Part shown: one piece after another, positions 36,798 through 45,347 of the stretch
Layout: each line of letters starts with the position of its first letter
Numbering within the stretch: position 1 is the first letter of the stretch
Source: Prolixibacteraceae bacterium
Lineage (GTDB): Bacteria; Bacteroidota; Bacteroidia; Bacteroidales; Prolixibacteraceae
Assembly: GCA_028282195.1 (NCBI GenBank)
Contig: JANQII010000223.1
Coordinates: 1-64,000 of the forward strand
Direction: 5' to 3'
Length of the DNA stretch: 64,000 nucleotides
The notes under the pieces: model-generated
Told to the model about the DNA's origin: nothing
What the model saw: only the letters and a program-made list of their open reading frames with translations
Database searches by the model: none
Translations under genes and position numbers: made by a program

Positions 36798-38591
36798 TTA
36801 TTGCCCCACCCATCCAGGGTTTTGCTTTAGGTTTTCATTTAATAATAATTGCCTTAGTGGTAGTGGCCTCAAATAATGTTTTTCAGTAAACTGTCTCTCT
36901 GAGGCAGGCTGTGCAATCAAAAAGCCGTTCTCATCTAATTCATAATTGTGAGCAGAACTTCTATCAACTGTTTCAATCTGCCCGGTTCTTTCATTAAATA
37001 CCTCAAACGGAGCTTCGAATATAGTTCCAGCCCATTTAATGCCTTTTAATGCTTCTGCCATTTCAACTTCCGCAGTTTTCCAACGCCTTACATCATCACT
37101 CCGCATACCTTCCAAATATAATTCTACTGTACGCTCACGCCTGATTTCGGTTAACATATCAAGAGAATTTGATGTAACAAAACTGTTTGTCAAATGAGGC
37201 ATACCAACTCTGTCACGTAATTTGTTGATTGATTTATTTAAGTCTGCATCTGAAATTTGGCCATTTAATTCAAATTTTGCCTCTGCACAAATTAGCATCA
37301 TTTCCGCTAATCTTATCAGATAATAATCATTAGCAATAGGCCGGCCTATTTCATTGCCCCATTTGTGAGCAGAATACCCGGTTATCGTATTAAAACTTAA
37401 ATACCCGTCATTCCAGGAACCCGTATTCAACAATTCTTCCTGAGTCCAGTTAAAATCGCGATCATATGGTATATCATACCAGAACTGTTGAAAAGGTTGG
37501 ATGTGGTTGTTACGCATACGCGGGTCACGTTTATTGTATTCATGATTATTAGCAACTTTAGTAACGGGATCTATGCTAACACCATGTCCTTCAAATACCG
37601 TATTTGCGTGTGTAATTGGTAAGCCGGTTTCATCCAAATACATATCCATCATCTTTTTAGTCGGGCTATAGGTATCTCGTCTTACAGTAACATAACTAAA
37701 CCCCCGATTGCGTAATGTTCGATTGAATTTTACCGATAAAATTGATTCATTTTGATCTTCTTTTCCTAAACCAACAGGGTTTGTCATTACTTCACTTTCC
37801 AGCGTAAAGAAATAACGATAACTTTCTTCTCCCAAAACATCCCTTCTATCAAATAATTCAAACTTACCTCCATCGATAATTGCTCCTGAAGCGTCGGCAG
37901 CAGTTTGCAAATAACTGTTATAATCAACACCGGCATCATGATATTTTGCCCAGGTTCCAATAAATAATGCAACACGTGCTTTTAATCCTAAACAAGCCTC
38001 TTTTGTGATTCGACCGTCAAGATGATCTGTAGATAACGGTAAATTTTCGGCAACTTCTAAATCATTAAGGATAAAATCTGCGACTTCATACATTGTATTG
38101 TTTGGCGCAAGAAGCAATGGATCATTGGTTGTTAGCACTTTATCAATAATAATTACATTACCAAAATTGTGAAGGAGTTTCCAGTACTCAAATGCCCTAA
38201 ACCACAAAGCTTCCCCCTTATATTGCTGAATATCGGACTTTAACCCTTCATCTTCAACTGCCTCAACAGCTTCCAATATTTCATTGGTCCTTCGGATATG
38301 GGCATACCCGGCATCCCAATCACCTTCACTCTCAGACTCAATGTACCTGCCATCATAAAACCGATTTCCCGGAGTATATCCTAAGTCACTCCACCCATCC
38401 CTACCAACAGCAGGATCTTCGTGATGCTGAGGCAGGTATTCGTACAGGCCATTTGCCAATAATTTAAAATCATTTTCTGTTTTATAAAATGAATCACTCG
38501 TTAATTCAGTCAATGGGTATAAGTCCAAATCCTTTTCGCAACCCGAAAAAATAAAGGCTGCAAGTAATATTATTATAGCTATTTTTTTCAT
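36798..38591 (-). CDS. SusD/RagB-family outer-membrane lipoprotein (second pair)
   Basis: A 597-aa SusD-like lipoprotein with lipobox FSGC followed by EKDLDLYPLTELTSDSFYKTENDFKLLANGLYEYLPQ. The family blocks YKGEALWFRAFEYWKLLHNFGNVIIIDKVL, YYLIRLAEMMLICAEAKFELNG, INKLRDRVGMPHLTNSFV, IRRERTVELYLEGMRSDDVRRWKTAE and KHYLRPLPLRQLLLNENLKQNPGW are present. It starts 11 nt downstream of its SusC partner. Shared blocks with the SusD at 27381 point to an old duplication of the two susCD systems with divergence in the ligand-facing regions. Confidence 0.97.
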   Translation of the reverse strand: MKKIAIIILLAAFIFSGCEKDLDLYPLTELTSDSFYKTENDFKLLANGLYEYLPQHHEDPAVGRDGWSDLGYTPGNRFYDGRYIESESEGDWDAGYAHIRRTNEILEAVEAVEDEGLKSDIQQYKGEALWFRAFEYWKLLHNFGNVIIIDKVLTTNDPLLLAPNNTMYEVADFILNDLEVAENLPLSTDHLDGRITKEACLGLKARVALFIGTWAKYHDAGVDYNSYLQTAADASGAIIDGGKFELFDRRDVLGEESYRYFFTLESEVMTNPVGLGKEDQNESILSVKFNRTLRNRGFSYVTVRRDTYSPTKKMMDMYLDETGLPITHANTVFEGHGVSIDPVTKVANNHEYNKRDPRMRNNHIQPFQQFWYDIPYDRDFNWTQEELLNTGSWNDGYLSFNTITGYSAHKWGNEIGRPIANDYYLIRLAEMMLICAEAKFELNGQISDADLNKSINKLRDRVGMPHLTNSFVTSNSLDMLTEIRRERTVELYLEGMRSDDVRRWKTAEVEMAEALKGIKWAGTIFEAPFEVFNERTGQIETVDRSSAHNYELDENGFLIAQPASERQFTEKHYLRPLPLRQLLLNENLKQNPGWVGQ

Positions 38592-38602
38592 TTCATTATC
38601 TT

Positions 38603-41600
38603 TTAAAAATTAACATCCAAGCCTATTGAAACACTGTAAGGATAAGGTGTTAAATTCGTTTCAAATGGTTGACTCGGGGAGAAACTTTTACCCGGCATTT
38701 TATTTACGATGTAGCCAAGGTCATTACCACTCACGTATAGGTACAATTTATCTGTCTTTACTTTGTTAGCCCATGTTTTTGGTAAAGTATAACCGATCTT
38801 AACATTCCTGATAGCAAGATAAGGTACATTTTGTTTCAAATACGGGGCATTGCTTATGGTGTTATAGTTGTTATTGACCATGTCAAAACCAACTGCATTG
38901 GAATTTGAATGGTATCTCGGATAAAATGCATCAGGGTTTTCAGCAGTCCAGGTATTTCCCAAATAATGATCCATTGGCTGCCTCCAGGGAAATGACCATT
39001 GATTTGGTGTTTGATCCCACTTGTACCATTGACCAATCCCTGTTAATAAAATACTAAAGTCAAATCCCTTCCAACTAGCCCCCAGATTAATATTGTAAAA
39101 GTAATGGGGAGTTTCCGTTCCAACATCAACTGCATCACCAGAATCCGCTGTAGGGTTACCATTTTCATCTTCTTTGTATAGACTACGTTCCAGTACTCCA
39201 TCTCCATCTAAATCTTTGTAACGCACATCACCAACACGCAATTTTGAACTAATACCAGCAGTTACATTCTCATAATATTCAGCCAATTCCTGTTCATTTG
39301 CGATAATACCATCGTATTCAAAACCAAAAATGGTATATGGTGCAAAACCTTCGATAAAATGCTGATTCCAATCTGGATTAGGTTTACCAAAAGCAGGAAT
39401 CCTGGCATCAGCTAAAGCTTTTACCATTGATTTATTATCAGAAATATTGAAGCTTGCAAAATACTTCAATTCCCCGATTTGATCCTGCCACTTAATTGTA
39501 AAATCCCAACCTTTTACTTCAACATGTGCTCCATTAATGGATGGAGGGCTTGTACCCAGCACACTTGGAAATTCTTCTCTATAGAACATATTTCTGGTAT
39601 TCGTTACTGAATAGTTAAAGCTGGATGTTAACCTATTATTTAACATTTCAATATCATACCCAAAGTTTAATTTCTCTGCTGTTTCCCAGGTTCTGTCCAC
39701 TGCCGGGAAACCATTACTTCTTGCCCTTTGAATGGTGTAATATGAACCCGGAGCACCCATAATATAGGATGAATTTGCAATTGTAATCGTTGGGGCAAAG
39801 TCGTACAAACCAATACCTCCTACCTGGTTACCCATTTGCCCCCATGTTCCACGAAATTTAAAAAAATCAATGCTACGGAGGTTTAGACTTTTGAAGAATG
39901 GCTCATTACTAATATTCCAGGAAATACCGGCTCCGTAGAAATCTTCCCACTTTTGTCCTTCAATAAACCGCGATGAACCATCATAGCGCATGTTACCTTC
40001 AACGACATATCTGTCTTTATACGAATAACTCAAGTTAGCGTAATAGGATTTTAGGGCCCATTGTTCGGCCAGGTCGTTATTGTATTGTTCTTCTGAATCA
40101 CCCAACCGTAAGGTATGCAACCTGTCAGATACCAAATTTCTCCTCCAGGCATCTACCCACTCCTGGTGAAATTCCTCGTGCGAAGCACCAACTAAAGAAC
40201 GGATTGTATGATCATCATTTACCGCCACTTTATAAGATGCCTGCACATTTGCGATTGTGGTGTTGCCCGTATATCTCCTGGTTGAATATACATTATGCTC
40301 CGGCCGTCTGCTCCAATCATACCAGCCTTCATTACCATTATAGAAGTTAACAGATCTAAAAAGTTCCTTTCTGTTGAAAATTCCCAGGTTTTGAGATACT
40401 CTCCCACTTATAATCATATTCCTGAATGGCTTAAAATCAACATAGAACTGTGGTTGTATGTCATAAGATTTCAGTTCTCTGTCACCTCCTTCTTCCACCA
40501 ATCCAATTGGATTATACCAGGATGTATACATGCTCATATATCGCCCTTCCTTTGTATAAGGATGGTCGTATGTCGCGCGGATACCTGCCCAAAACTGAGC
40601 ATTATCAATTTCACTTGGCTCTTCTGTTTTCGTGTGGCGAAGATTGATATTAGCACCAATAGTCAGATAATCTTTATGGTTATACTCCATTTTCAACCTG
40701 GCAAAATAGGTATCCTGCGTATTCGTTCCATAGCGCAACATACCTTCATCATCTACAATACCTGCACTCACATAATAATTAACCTGATCTGTCGCACCGG
40801 AAGCGGTTACATTGTAATTTTTTGTAATAGCTGACCCGTAAAATGTTTCAGACCAATTTGTGTGGCCAAATCTCAAATAAGGTGTATCCGCTCCAAACTG
40901 AGCCCCGTCAGTAATTTCATATTTTCCTTCATTGCTCAATACATCCTCACGCGTAATATTATTATCAATCATGAAATCAAATACCTTTTGCCAATTTGAT
41001 ATTGGACCTTGTCCAACTTCTTCATAGTAATCATTCATTGCGTGGAAATAATCATACATATTTGCCCTGCGAGCATAATATTTAGGTGTCTTAAAAGTAG
41101 CACTGACCTGTCCGGAAATTTTTGGTTCCTTTCCTTTCTTTGTTGTAATTACAAGGACTCCGCCAGATGCTCTTGCTCCATAAATCACAGCCTCAGCATC
41201 CTTTAACACACTAATACTCTCGATATCGTTAGGGTTAACATTGTTAAGTGGTGTGTTAGTTCCAATTTGAGGTATACCATCAATTACAACCAATACACCT
41301 GCATCTGATCTTGAAGCAATACCACCGATATCAATGGATACACCACCGCCACCTAATTTACCGGCATTTGTTCTTGTTATATTCAAACCTGGCGCTAAAC
41401 CGTCCAATATATCGGTTAATCGTGGCGTAGGCCGGTTTTCCAATTGTTCCGCAGATACTGTTGAAACAGACCCCGTTAAATTTGTTTTTTGTTTTGTTTG
41501 ATACCCTACAGCAATAACCTCTTCAATACTAACCGCATCTTCTTCAAGTGTAATATTGATCACATTCTGATTTCCCACGACAACTTCCTGGCTTACCATT

Positions 41601-42154
41601 CCCACAAACGAAAATACCAGAGTAGCTTTTCCTGACACCCCTGAAAGCGTATAGTTTCCTTCAAAATCAGTAATCGTTCCTGTTGTTGTTCCTTTAATAA
41701 CAATCGAAACACCAGGTAGGGATTGTCCGGAAGAGTCAATCACTTTACCTTTTACATCTTTAGATGTATTGGCTTGTTGGGTATCCCCTTTTCCGGTAAT
41801 TACCACATTTTTTCCAACAAACTCATAATTATACCCATTGGGAGTTAAAATTTGTTTTAGGGTGCTTTCAATCGTTTCATCCTTTACAGACAGATTAATG
41901 TTCCGATCATCTTTTAATAAATTACTGGGAAGCAAAAATCCAATGTCGAGTTGTTGTTCCACCTGCTCAAGAATTTCAATCAAACTGGCGTTTTTCAACT
42001 CCAATGTTATTCTGGTTGATTGAGAACTCACAGTATTTGCCTGTGTGACAAATACTGAAACTAAAATCACAAACGTCATTAATCGCATCATAAGACACAG
42101 TTTTTTCAAGTAATAACGAGCCAGAGACCCGTTGGATACAGATTTTTTTTTCAT
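38603..42154 (-). CDS. SusC/RagA TonB-dependent transporter with STN domain (second pair)
   Basis: A 1183-aa outer-membrane importer. After the signal region (MMRLMTFVILVSVFVTQANTVSSQ) comes an STN domain (LELKNASLIEILEQVEQQLDIGFLLPSNLLKDDRNINLSVKD). Then follow the N-terminal sandwich (GKVIDSSGQSLPGVSIVIKGTTTGTITDFEGNYTLSG) and the plug (AVGYQTKQKTNLTGSVSTVSAEQLENRPTPRLTDILDGLAPGL). A barrel ends YPYSVSIGLDVNF. It is the transporter of the second sigma/FecR-controlled glycan-uptake system. The regulators lie immediately upstream. Confidence 0.97.
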   Translation of the reverse strand: MKKKSVSNGSLARYYLKKLCLMMRLMTFVILVSVFVTQANTVSSQSTRITLELKNASLIEILEQVEQQLDIGFLLPSNLLKDDRNINLSVKDETIESTLKQILTPNGYNYEFVGKNVVITGKGDTQQANTSKDVKGKVIDSSGQSLPGVSIVIKGTTTGTITDFEGNYTLSGVSGKATLVFSFVGMVSQEVVVGNQNVINITLEEDAVSIEEVIAVGYQTKQKTNLTGSVSTVSAEQLENRPTPRLTDILDGLAPGLNITRTNAGKLGGGGVSIDIGGIASRSDAGVLVVIDGIPQIGTNTPLNNVNPNDIESISVLKDAEAVIYGARASGGVLVITTKKGKEPKISGQVSATFKTPKYYARRANMYDYFHAMNDYYEEVGQGPISNWQKVFDFMIDNNITREDVLSNEGKYEITDGAQFGADTPYLRFGHTNWSETFYGSAITKNYNVTASGATDQVNYYVSAGIVDDEGMLRYGTNTQDTYFARLKMEYNHKDYLTIGANINLRHTKTEEPSEIDNAQFWAGIRATYDHPYTKEGRYMSMYTSWYNPIGLVEEGGDRELKSYDIQPQFYVDFKPFRNMIISGRVSQNLGIFNRKELFRSVNFYNGNEGWYDWSRRPEHNVYSTRRYTGNTTIANVQASYKVAVNDDHTIRSLVGASHEEFHQEWVDAWRRNLVSDRLHTLRLGDSEEQYNNDLAEQWALKSYYANLSYSYKDRYVVEGNMRYDGSSRFIEGQKWEDFYGAGISWNISNEPFFKSLNLRSIDFFKFRGTWGQMGNQVGGIGLYDFAPTITIANSSYIMGAPGSYYTIQRARSNGFPAVDRTWETAEKLNFGYDIEMLNNRLTSSFNYSVTNTRNMFYREEFPSVLGTSPPSINGAHVEVKGWDFTIKWQDQIGELKYFASFNISDNKSMVKALADARIPAFGKPNPDWNQHFIEGFAPYTIFGFEYDGIIANEQELAEYYENVTAGISSKLRVGDVRYKDLDGDGVLERSLYKEDENGNPTADSGDAVDVGTETPHYFYNINLGASWKGFDFSILLTGIGQWYKWDQTPNQWSFPWRQPMDHYLGNTWTAENPDAFYPRYHSNSNAVGFDMVNNNYNTISNAPYLKQNVPYLAIRNVKIGYTLPKTWANKVKTDKLYLYVSGNDLGYIVNKMPGKSFSPSQPFETNLTPYPYSVSIGLDVNF

Positions 42155-42238
42155 AAATTTGTATAGTTAATATTAATATTTAGGGATTGTCAGTCCCTTA
42201 TATTTGGCGAGTAATACCACCAATATTACTCGCCTTTT

Positions 42239-43219
42239 TTATTTCAAATAGATCAAATCAGGTTCAGGAAACCGCTCTGTTCGCTTAACATCCATAGGAA
42301 TGGATATTTGAAGCATTTGGAGCACCTCCCCAATGGAAGTTTCCCGATGAAAAGTTCCTGAAAATTCATATGCTGACGCTAAATCAGGATTTTCGAAAAT
42401 AAATTTCACATGATAGGTCCGTTCCAACTTTCTGGCAATGTTCCCCAGCGATTCATTTCTGAATATAATCTTCCCATCTTTCCATGCCGTGTATAGTTCT
42501 GTGTTTACCTGATTCAATTGAACCGTTTTTGTTTCCGTGTTCAATTCAATCATCTGACTGGGCTTAAGAATATAGGACTTCCCATAGTTCGTGGTAAACT
42601 CAACTTTCCCTTCCACCAGGGTTGTTTGAGCAATTTCTGACTCCCTGGTATCAAACACATTGAACTTTGTCCCAAGGACACGAATATCTGCTTTGGAGGT
42701 ATGAACGGTAAAAGGTCGTTTGACATCTTTTTCGACTTCAAAATATGCCTCCCCATCAAGAAATACATCCCGGCTATCGTTTCCCGATCCAAAGTCATAT
42801 TCCAACCTGGAACCAGGATGCAAATAAACCAAAGATTGGTCTGGTAAGGTAATAATCGAATTTGCGGATTGCCCTGCAGCTATTTCAATGGATTGAGAAA
42901 GAGTTGATTGATTCTTCTGCTGAAACAGATAAATAGCTCCCCACCCGATATTCAGGCACAACAAAAGTACAGCAGCATATTTCCAAATATGCCTGGGTAT
43001 ATGGAATGTACGTTGATTTTCAATCTTATTCCATATAGTCTCAAACTCAATCTGTGGTTTTCGCGGCTTCAATTGACCACTCCACACCCAGAGTTTTTGA
43101 TAACTTGACAACATTCTTCTGTTGGCAGTTTCTTTTAGCCAATGCTCCATTTCTTCAAGTTCTTCATTACTTGAATTTTTCTGCAAAAAATGGATCAATA
43201 GATGTTTAATTTTATCCAT
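42239..43219 (-). CDS. FecR-family anti-sigma factor (second pair)
   Basis: A 326-aa single-pass membrane protein. The cytoplasmic N-terminus (LLIHFLQKNSSNEELEEMEHWLKETANRRML) precedes a TM segment (IWKYAAVLLLCLNIGWGAIYLF, about residues 79-100). The periplasmic FecR core is ITLPDQSLVYLHPGSRLEYDFGSGNDSRDVFLDGEAYFEVEKDVKRPFTVHT and VLGTKFNVFDT. The C-terminal FRNESLGNIARKLERTYHVKFIFENPDLASAYEFSGTFHRETSIGEVLQML contacts STN in this family. It sits 84 nt upstream of the SusC gene. It should hold the sigma factor inactive until SusC is engaged. Confidence 0.96.
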   Translation of the reverse strand: MDKIKHLLIHFLQKNSSNEELEEMEHWLKETANRRMLSSYQKLWVWSGQLKPRKPQIEFETIWNKIENQRTFHIPRHIWKYAAVLLLCLNIGWGAIYLFQQKNQSTLSQSIEIAAGQSANSIITLPDQSLVYLHPGSRLEYDFGSGNDSRDVFLDGEAYFEVEKDVKRPFTVHTSKADIRVLGTKFNVFDTRESEIAQTTLVEGKVEFTTNYGKSYILKPSQMIELNTETKTVQLNQVNTELYTAWKDGKIIFRNESLGNIARKLERTYHVKFIFENPDLASAYEFSGTFHRETSIGEVLQMLQISIPMDVKRTERFPEPDLIYLK

Positions 43220-43283
43220 ATGATGTGTTTCTATACACTAAAAACACAAGTTGAAGCTCCAGCCCTATATGAAGTTTACAATT

Positions 43284-43880
43284 TTATAACAAAGAAGCCA
43301 GGACAGAATATAACCTTGACATACCAGAAGTCTCATTTTCAGACAGGTAAGGCAATAATTCCTGTCTAATATTTTTTAATGCCCGGGTCATATTTGCTTC
43401 TACAGCTTTTATGGAAATATCCATTCTTTCCGCAATTTTTTTATTCGATAAATCTTCAAAACGACTTAATCGAAATACTTCCTGGCACTGCGGACTTAAA
43501 TTGGAAATAGCCGTTTGTATTTTTCCAATGAGTTCATGATGTAACAGAATATCTTCACCGGTTTCACTTAAAAGTTTGTAGTTTATGGTAGCGAGCATAT
43601 ACCCACGGCTATCCACCATTTTCAAGCTTTTTTTTTGATCCCTCAAGTGGTTTAAACACTTATTCCGAATGAGGATAAATAAAAAGTTTTTCAACTCCTG
43701 CTCTGGTTTGAAGTATATTTCTTTTTCCCAAAGTTTTATAAATGCATCCTGTACAAGCTCTTTGGCATCTTCATTATTACTCAGGAATTGACATGCAATC
43801 TCGAAGAAAAATGAAAAGTACCGGTTATAAATATGCTCAAACTTTTCTTTTTGAAATGATATTTGGTTTCTATCTACCAT
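43284..43880 (-). CDS. ECF sigma-70 factor (second pair)
   Basis: A 198-aa ECF sigma factor. Region 2 is YNRYFSFFFEIACQFLSNNEDAKELVQDAFIKLWEKE. Region 4 is LSPQCQEVFRLSRFEDLSNKKIAERMDISIKAVEANMTRALKNIRQELLPYL. It matches the Bacteroidota FecI-like sigma group paired with FecR/SusC. It is the first gene of the second susCD operon. The long gene-free region upstream presumably holds its promoter. Confidence 0.96.
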   Translation of the reverse strand: MVDRNQISFQKEKFEHIYNRYFSFFFEIACQFLSNNEDAKELVQDAFIKLWEKEIYFKPEQELKNFLFILIRNKCLNHLRDQKKSLKMVDSRGYMLATINYKLLSETGEDILLHHELIGKIQTAISNLSPQCQEVFRLSRFEDLSNKKIAERMDISIKAVEANMTRALKNIRQELLPYLSENETSGMSRLYSVLASLL

Positions 43881-44513
43881 AAAGAATCAGATAGGCAAAT
43901 CTAAAAAATAAATTCAAGATAAATGAGTACGCCAGGTAATTTGCAGTTAGCTATCGGTTCCAATGCTTTATCACCTACACCCTTTCCTCCTTTACTCTTC
44001 GCTCTGTTGTTATTTGACACTCAAACACATTAAATCTAATGGATTTTCCACAAAAAAATAAAGAAAGAATGAATATCCGTATTATGTCATATCATGCTTT
44101 ATTATGTCATACTGAACTTGTTTCATCATCCCTACATGGCTGATAATAAGCTATCTGAAAACAAGATCCTGAAACAAGTTCAGGGTGACGTTCCTAATAT
44201 GGGATCACTCCATAAGACGGGTTGGTTTTATTGGGTCAATAAACCACCAGGTGGATTGGGAATATGACAATACGGCACTTCAACGAAACGGATGGTGCGA
44301 TTTTTTAACCGCAAGGAAGCCTTGGGGAGAAGGTTAAAATGTAAGCAATGGGTGTCATCTTTTGAAAATTCTTTTTTGTTTTCACACAGCCTCTCTTACC
44401 CGGTGTTGGTATTTTGTCATTTTCGATGTCGCTACAGGGCACAAAAAAATGTGTAAGTCGTTGACCTACACATTTTTTTCATTTTTTGACGCTCATTTAT
44501 CTGAGCTTTTCTG
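43881..44513. other. intergenic region with repeats, no protein gene
   Basis: More than 600 bp with no supportable coding sequence. It contains the inverted repeat at 44106-44189, a 22-nt match (near 44341) to the hairpin at 201-229, and AT-rich sequence next to the tRNA array. The plus ORF 44362-44559 runs into the tRNA pseudogene and is not real. Confidence 0.55.
44106..44189. repeat. dispersed inverted repeat (GAACTTGTTTCA type)
   Basis: The left arm GTCATACTGAACTTGTTTCATCATC and right arm GATCCTGAAACAAGTTCAGGGTGAC pair over about 22 bp around a 34-nt centre. This TGAACTTGTTTCAGGATC motif is a widespread intergenic repeat in Bacteroidota genomes. It carries no coding capacity. Confidence 0.7.
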
Positions 44514-44609
44514 CGGTGACGATCCTGAGGACTCGGGAAACCCGCGACCTCTGGCGTGACAGGCTGGCTCCCGATAGCTATCGGGACTAACCAACTGAAC
44601 CACGCCACC
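44514..44609 (-). pseudogene. tRNA-Asp pseudogene with palindromic insertions (unit A)
   Basis: On the minus strand it keeps GGTGGCGTGGTTCAGTTGGTTAG, the anticodon-loop CTGTCAC, AGGTCGCGGGTT and CGTCACCG, but is 96 nt long against 74 for the intact copy. The perfect palindrome TCCCGATAGCTATCGGGA (44569-44586) interrupts the region before the anticodon stem. The T-arm side is expanded to TCCCGAGTCCTCAGGA. The cloverleaf cannot form normally. Confidence 0.8.
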
Positions 44610-44648
44610 AAACGTGGTAAATTTCTTCAAGAACTTTGTTTCTTCCTG

Positions 44649-44722
44649 CGGTGACGACGAGACTCGAACTCGCGACCTCCGGCGTGACAGGCCGGCATTC
44701 TAACCAACTGAACTACGCCACC
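44649..44722 (-). tRNA. tRNA-Asp (anticodon GUC)
   Basis: The minus strand folds as a full cloverleaf. The acceptor GGTGGCG pairs with CGTCACC (one G-T), the D-arm is AGTTCAGTTGGTTAGAAT, and the anticodon arm CCGGC-CTGTCAC-GCCGG carries GTC. The T-arm is GCGAGTTCGAGTCTCGT and the discriminator base is G. It is the only intact member of a four-unit tandem array and is probably the only functional one. Confidence 0.97.
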
Positions 44723-44763
44723 AAAATATAGTAAATTTCTTTAAAAACTTTGTTTCTTTTAAG

Positions 44764-44810
44764 CGGTGATGATCCCGATCCCTAAGCTTCGGGAAGGAAA
44801 CCCGCAACTT
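44764..44810 (-). pseudogene. tRNA-Asp pseudogene, 3' half with insertion (unit C)
   Basis: The plus-strand text CGGTGATGA..AACCCGCAACTT matches the T-arm/acceptor half of the intact tRNA. It is interrupted by TCCCGATCCCTAAGCTTCGGGA, an imperfect palindrome of the same TCCCGA class as in unit A. The 5' half of the tRNA is gone. Confidence 0.65.
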
Positions 44811-44877
44811 CATTTTTCATCACACAAACCAATCAAAAATAATTGATGAAAAATTTTTAAAGAACTGTTCCTTTTTG

Positions 44878-44908
44878 CGGTGACGACGAGAACTGAACCC
44901 ATGCCACC
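44878..44908 (-). pseudogene. tRNA-Asp pseudogene, collapsed 31-nt copy (unit D)
   Basis: CGGTGACGACGAG is joined directly to AACTGAACCCATGCCACC. Both acceptor ends of tRNA-Asp are kept, with the anticodon and T regions deleted. The preceding spacer resembles the AAATTTCTT.AA.AACTTTGTTTCTT spacers of the other units, which shows it belongs to the tandem array. Confidence 0.65.
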
Positions 44909-45347
44909 AATATCAATGTTTTTCAATATGTTATCAACTTCTTTACTTAGCCTGTAACGATTTTGTAACAAAAAGTATAATTCTTCCTTTGTCTTATTAT
45001 GTCACAAAACTGTCATTCTAAGTTTGCGGTGGCAAATATATACATTAAAAGGATTTGAGCAAAACTTTTTTCAATAGAAATTTGCGAAAAGGGAATTGAT
45101 TAATTTCCTCCATGATTTTGCAAAATTACCTTATCTAATTTTACTAAAAGTTTAATCACAGATATTATAGAAAAACTGGATATGCAACAAAAACCGGAAT
45201 GATTAATTAATCCTTACGAACTATAATTTCTGAACATACTCATTCTGGAGCTAAGTTTTAGCTCTTAAATAATTAACCACCAAGGAACTCTTTATGCCAC
45301 TTTAACCTGATGAAAAATACAACAGATAATAAGCATTTCCCTGTCCT
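44909..45347. other. intergenic region, nothing identified
   Basis: AT-rich sequence between the tRNA array and the first glycosyltransferase gene. It should contain the tRNA promoter and the end of the polysaccharide operon. I see no clear terminator or ORF. Confidence 0.4.

Noticed and set aside
40295-40834. 179-aa plus-strand ORF
   Set aside because: It is a shadow of the SusC barrel region; the composition is rich in Cys/Ile/His runs and shows no domain.
44514-44609. Unit A as an intron-containing tRNA-Asp
   Set aside because: The palindromic insert is not in the anticodon loop, and a second expansion breaks the T-arm, so splicing would not restore a tRNA.
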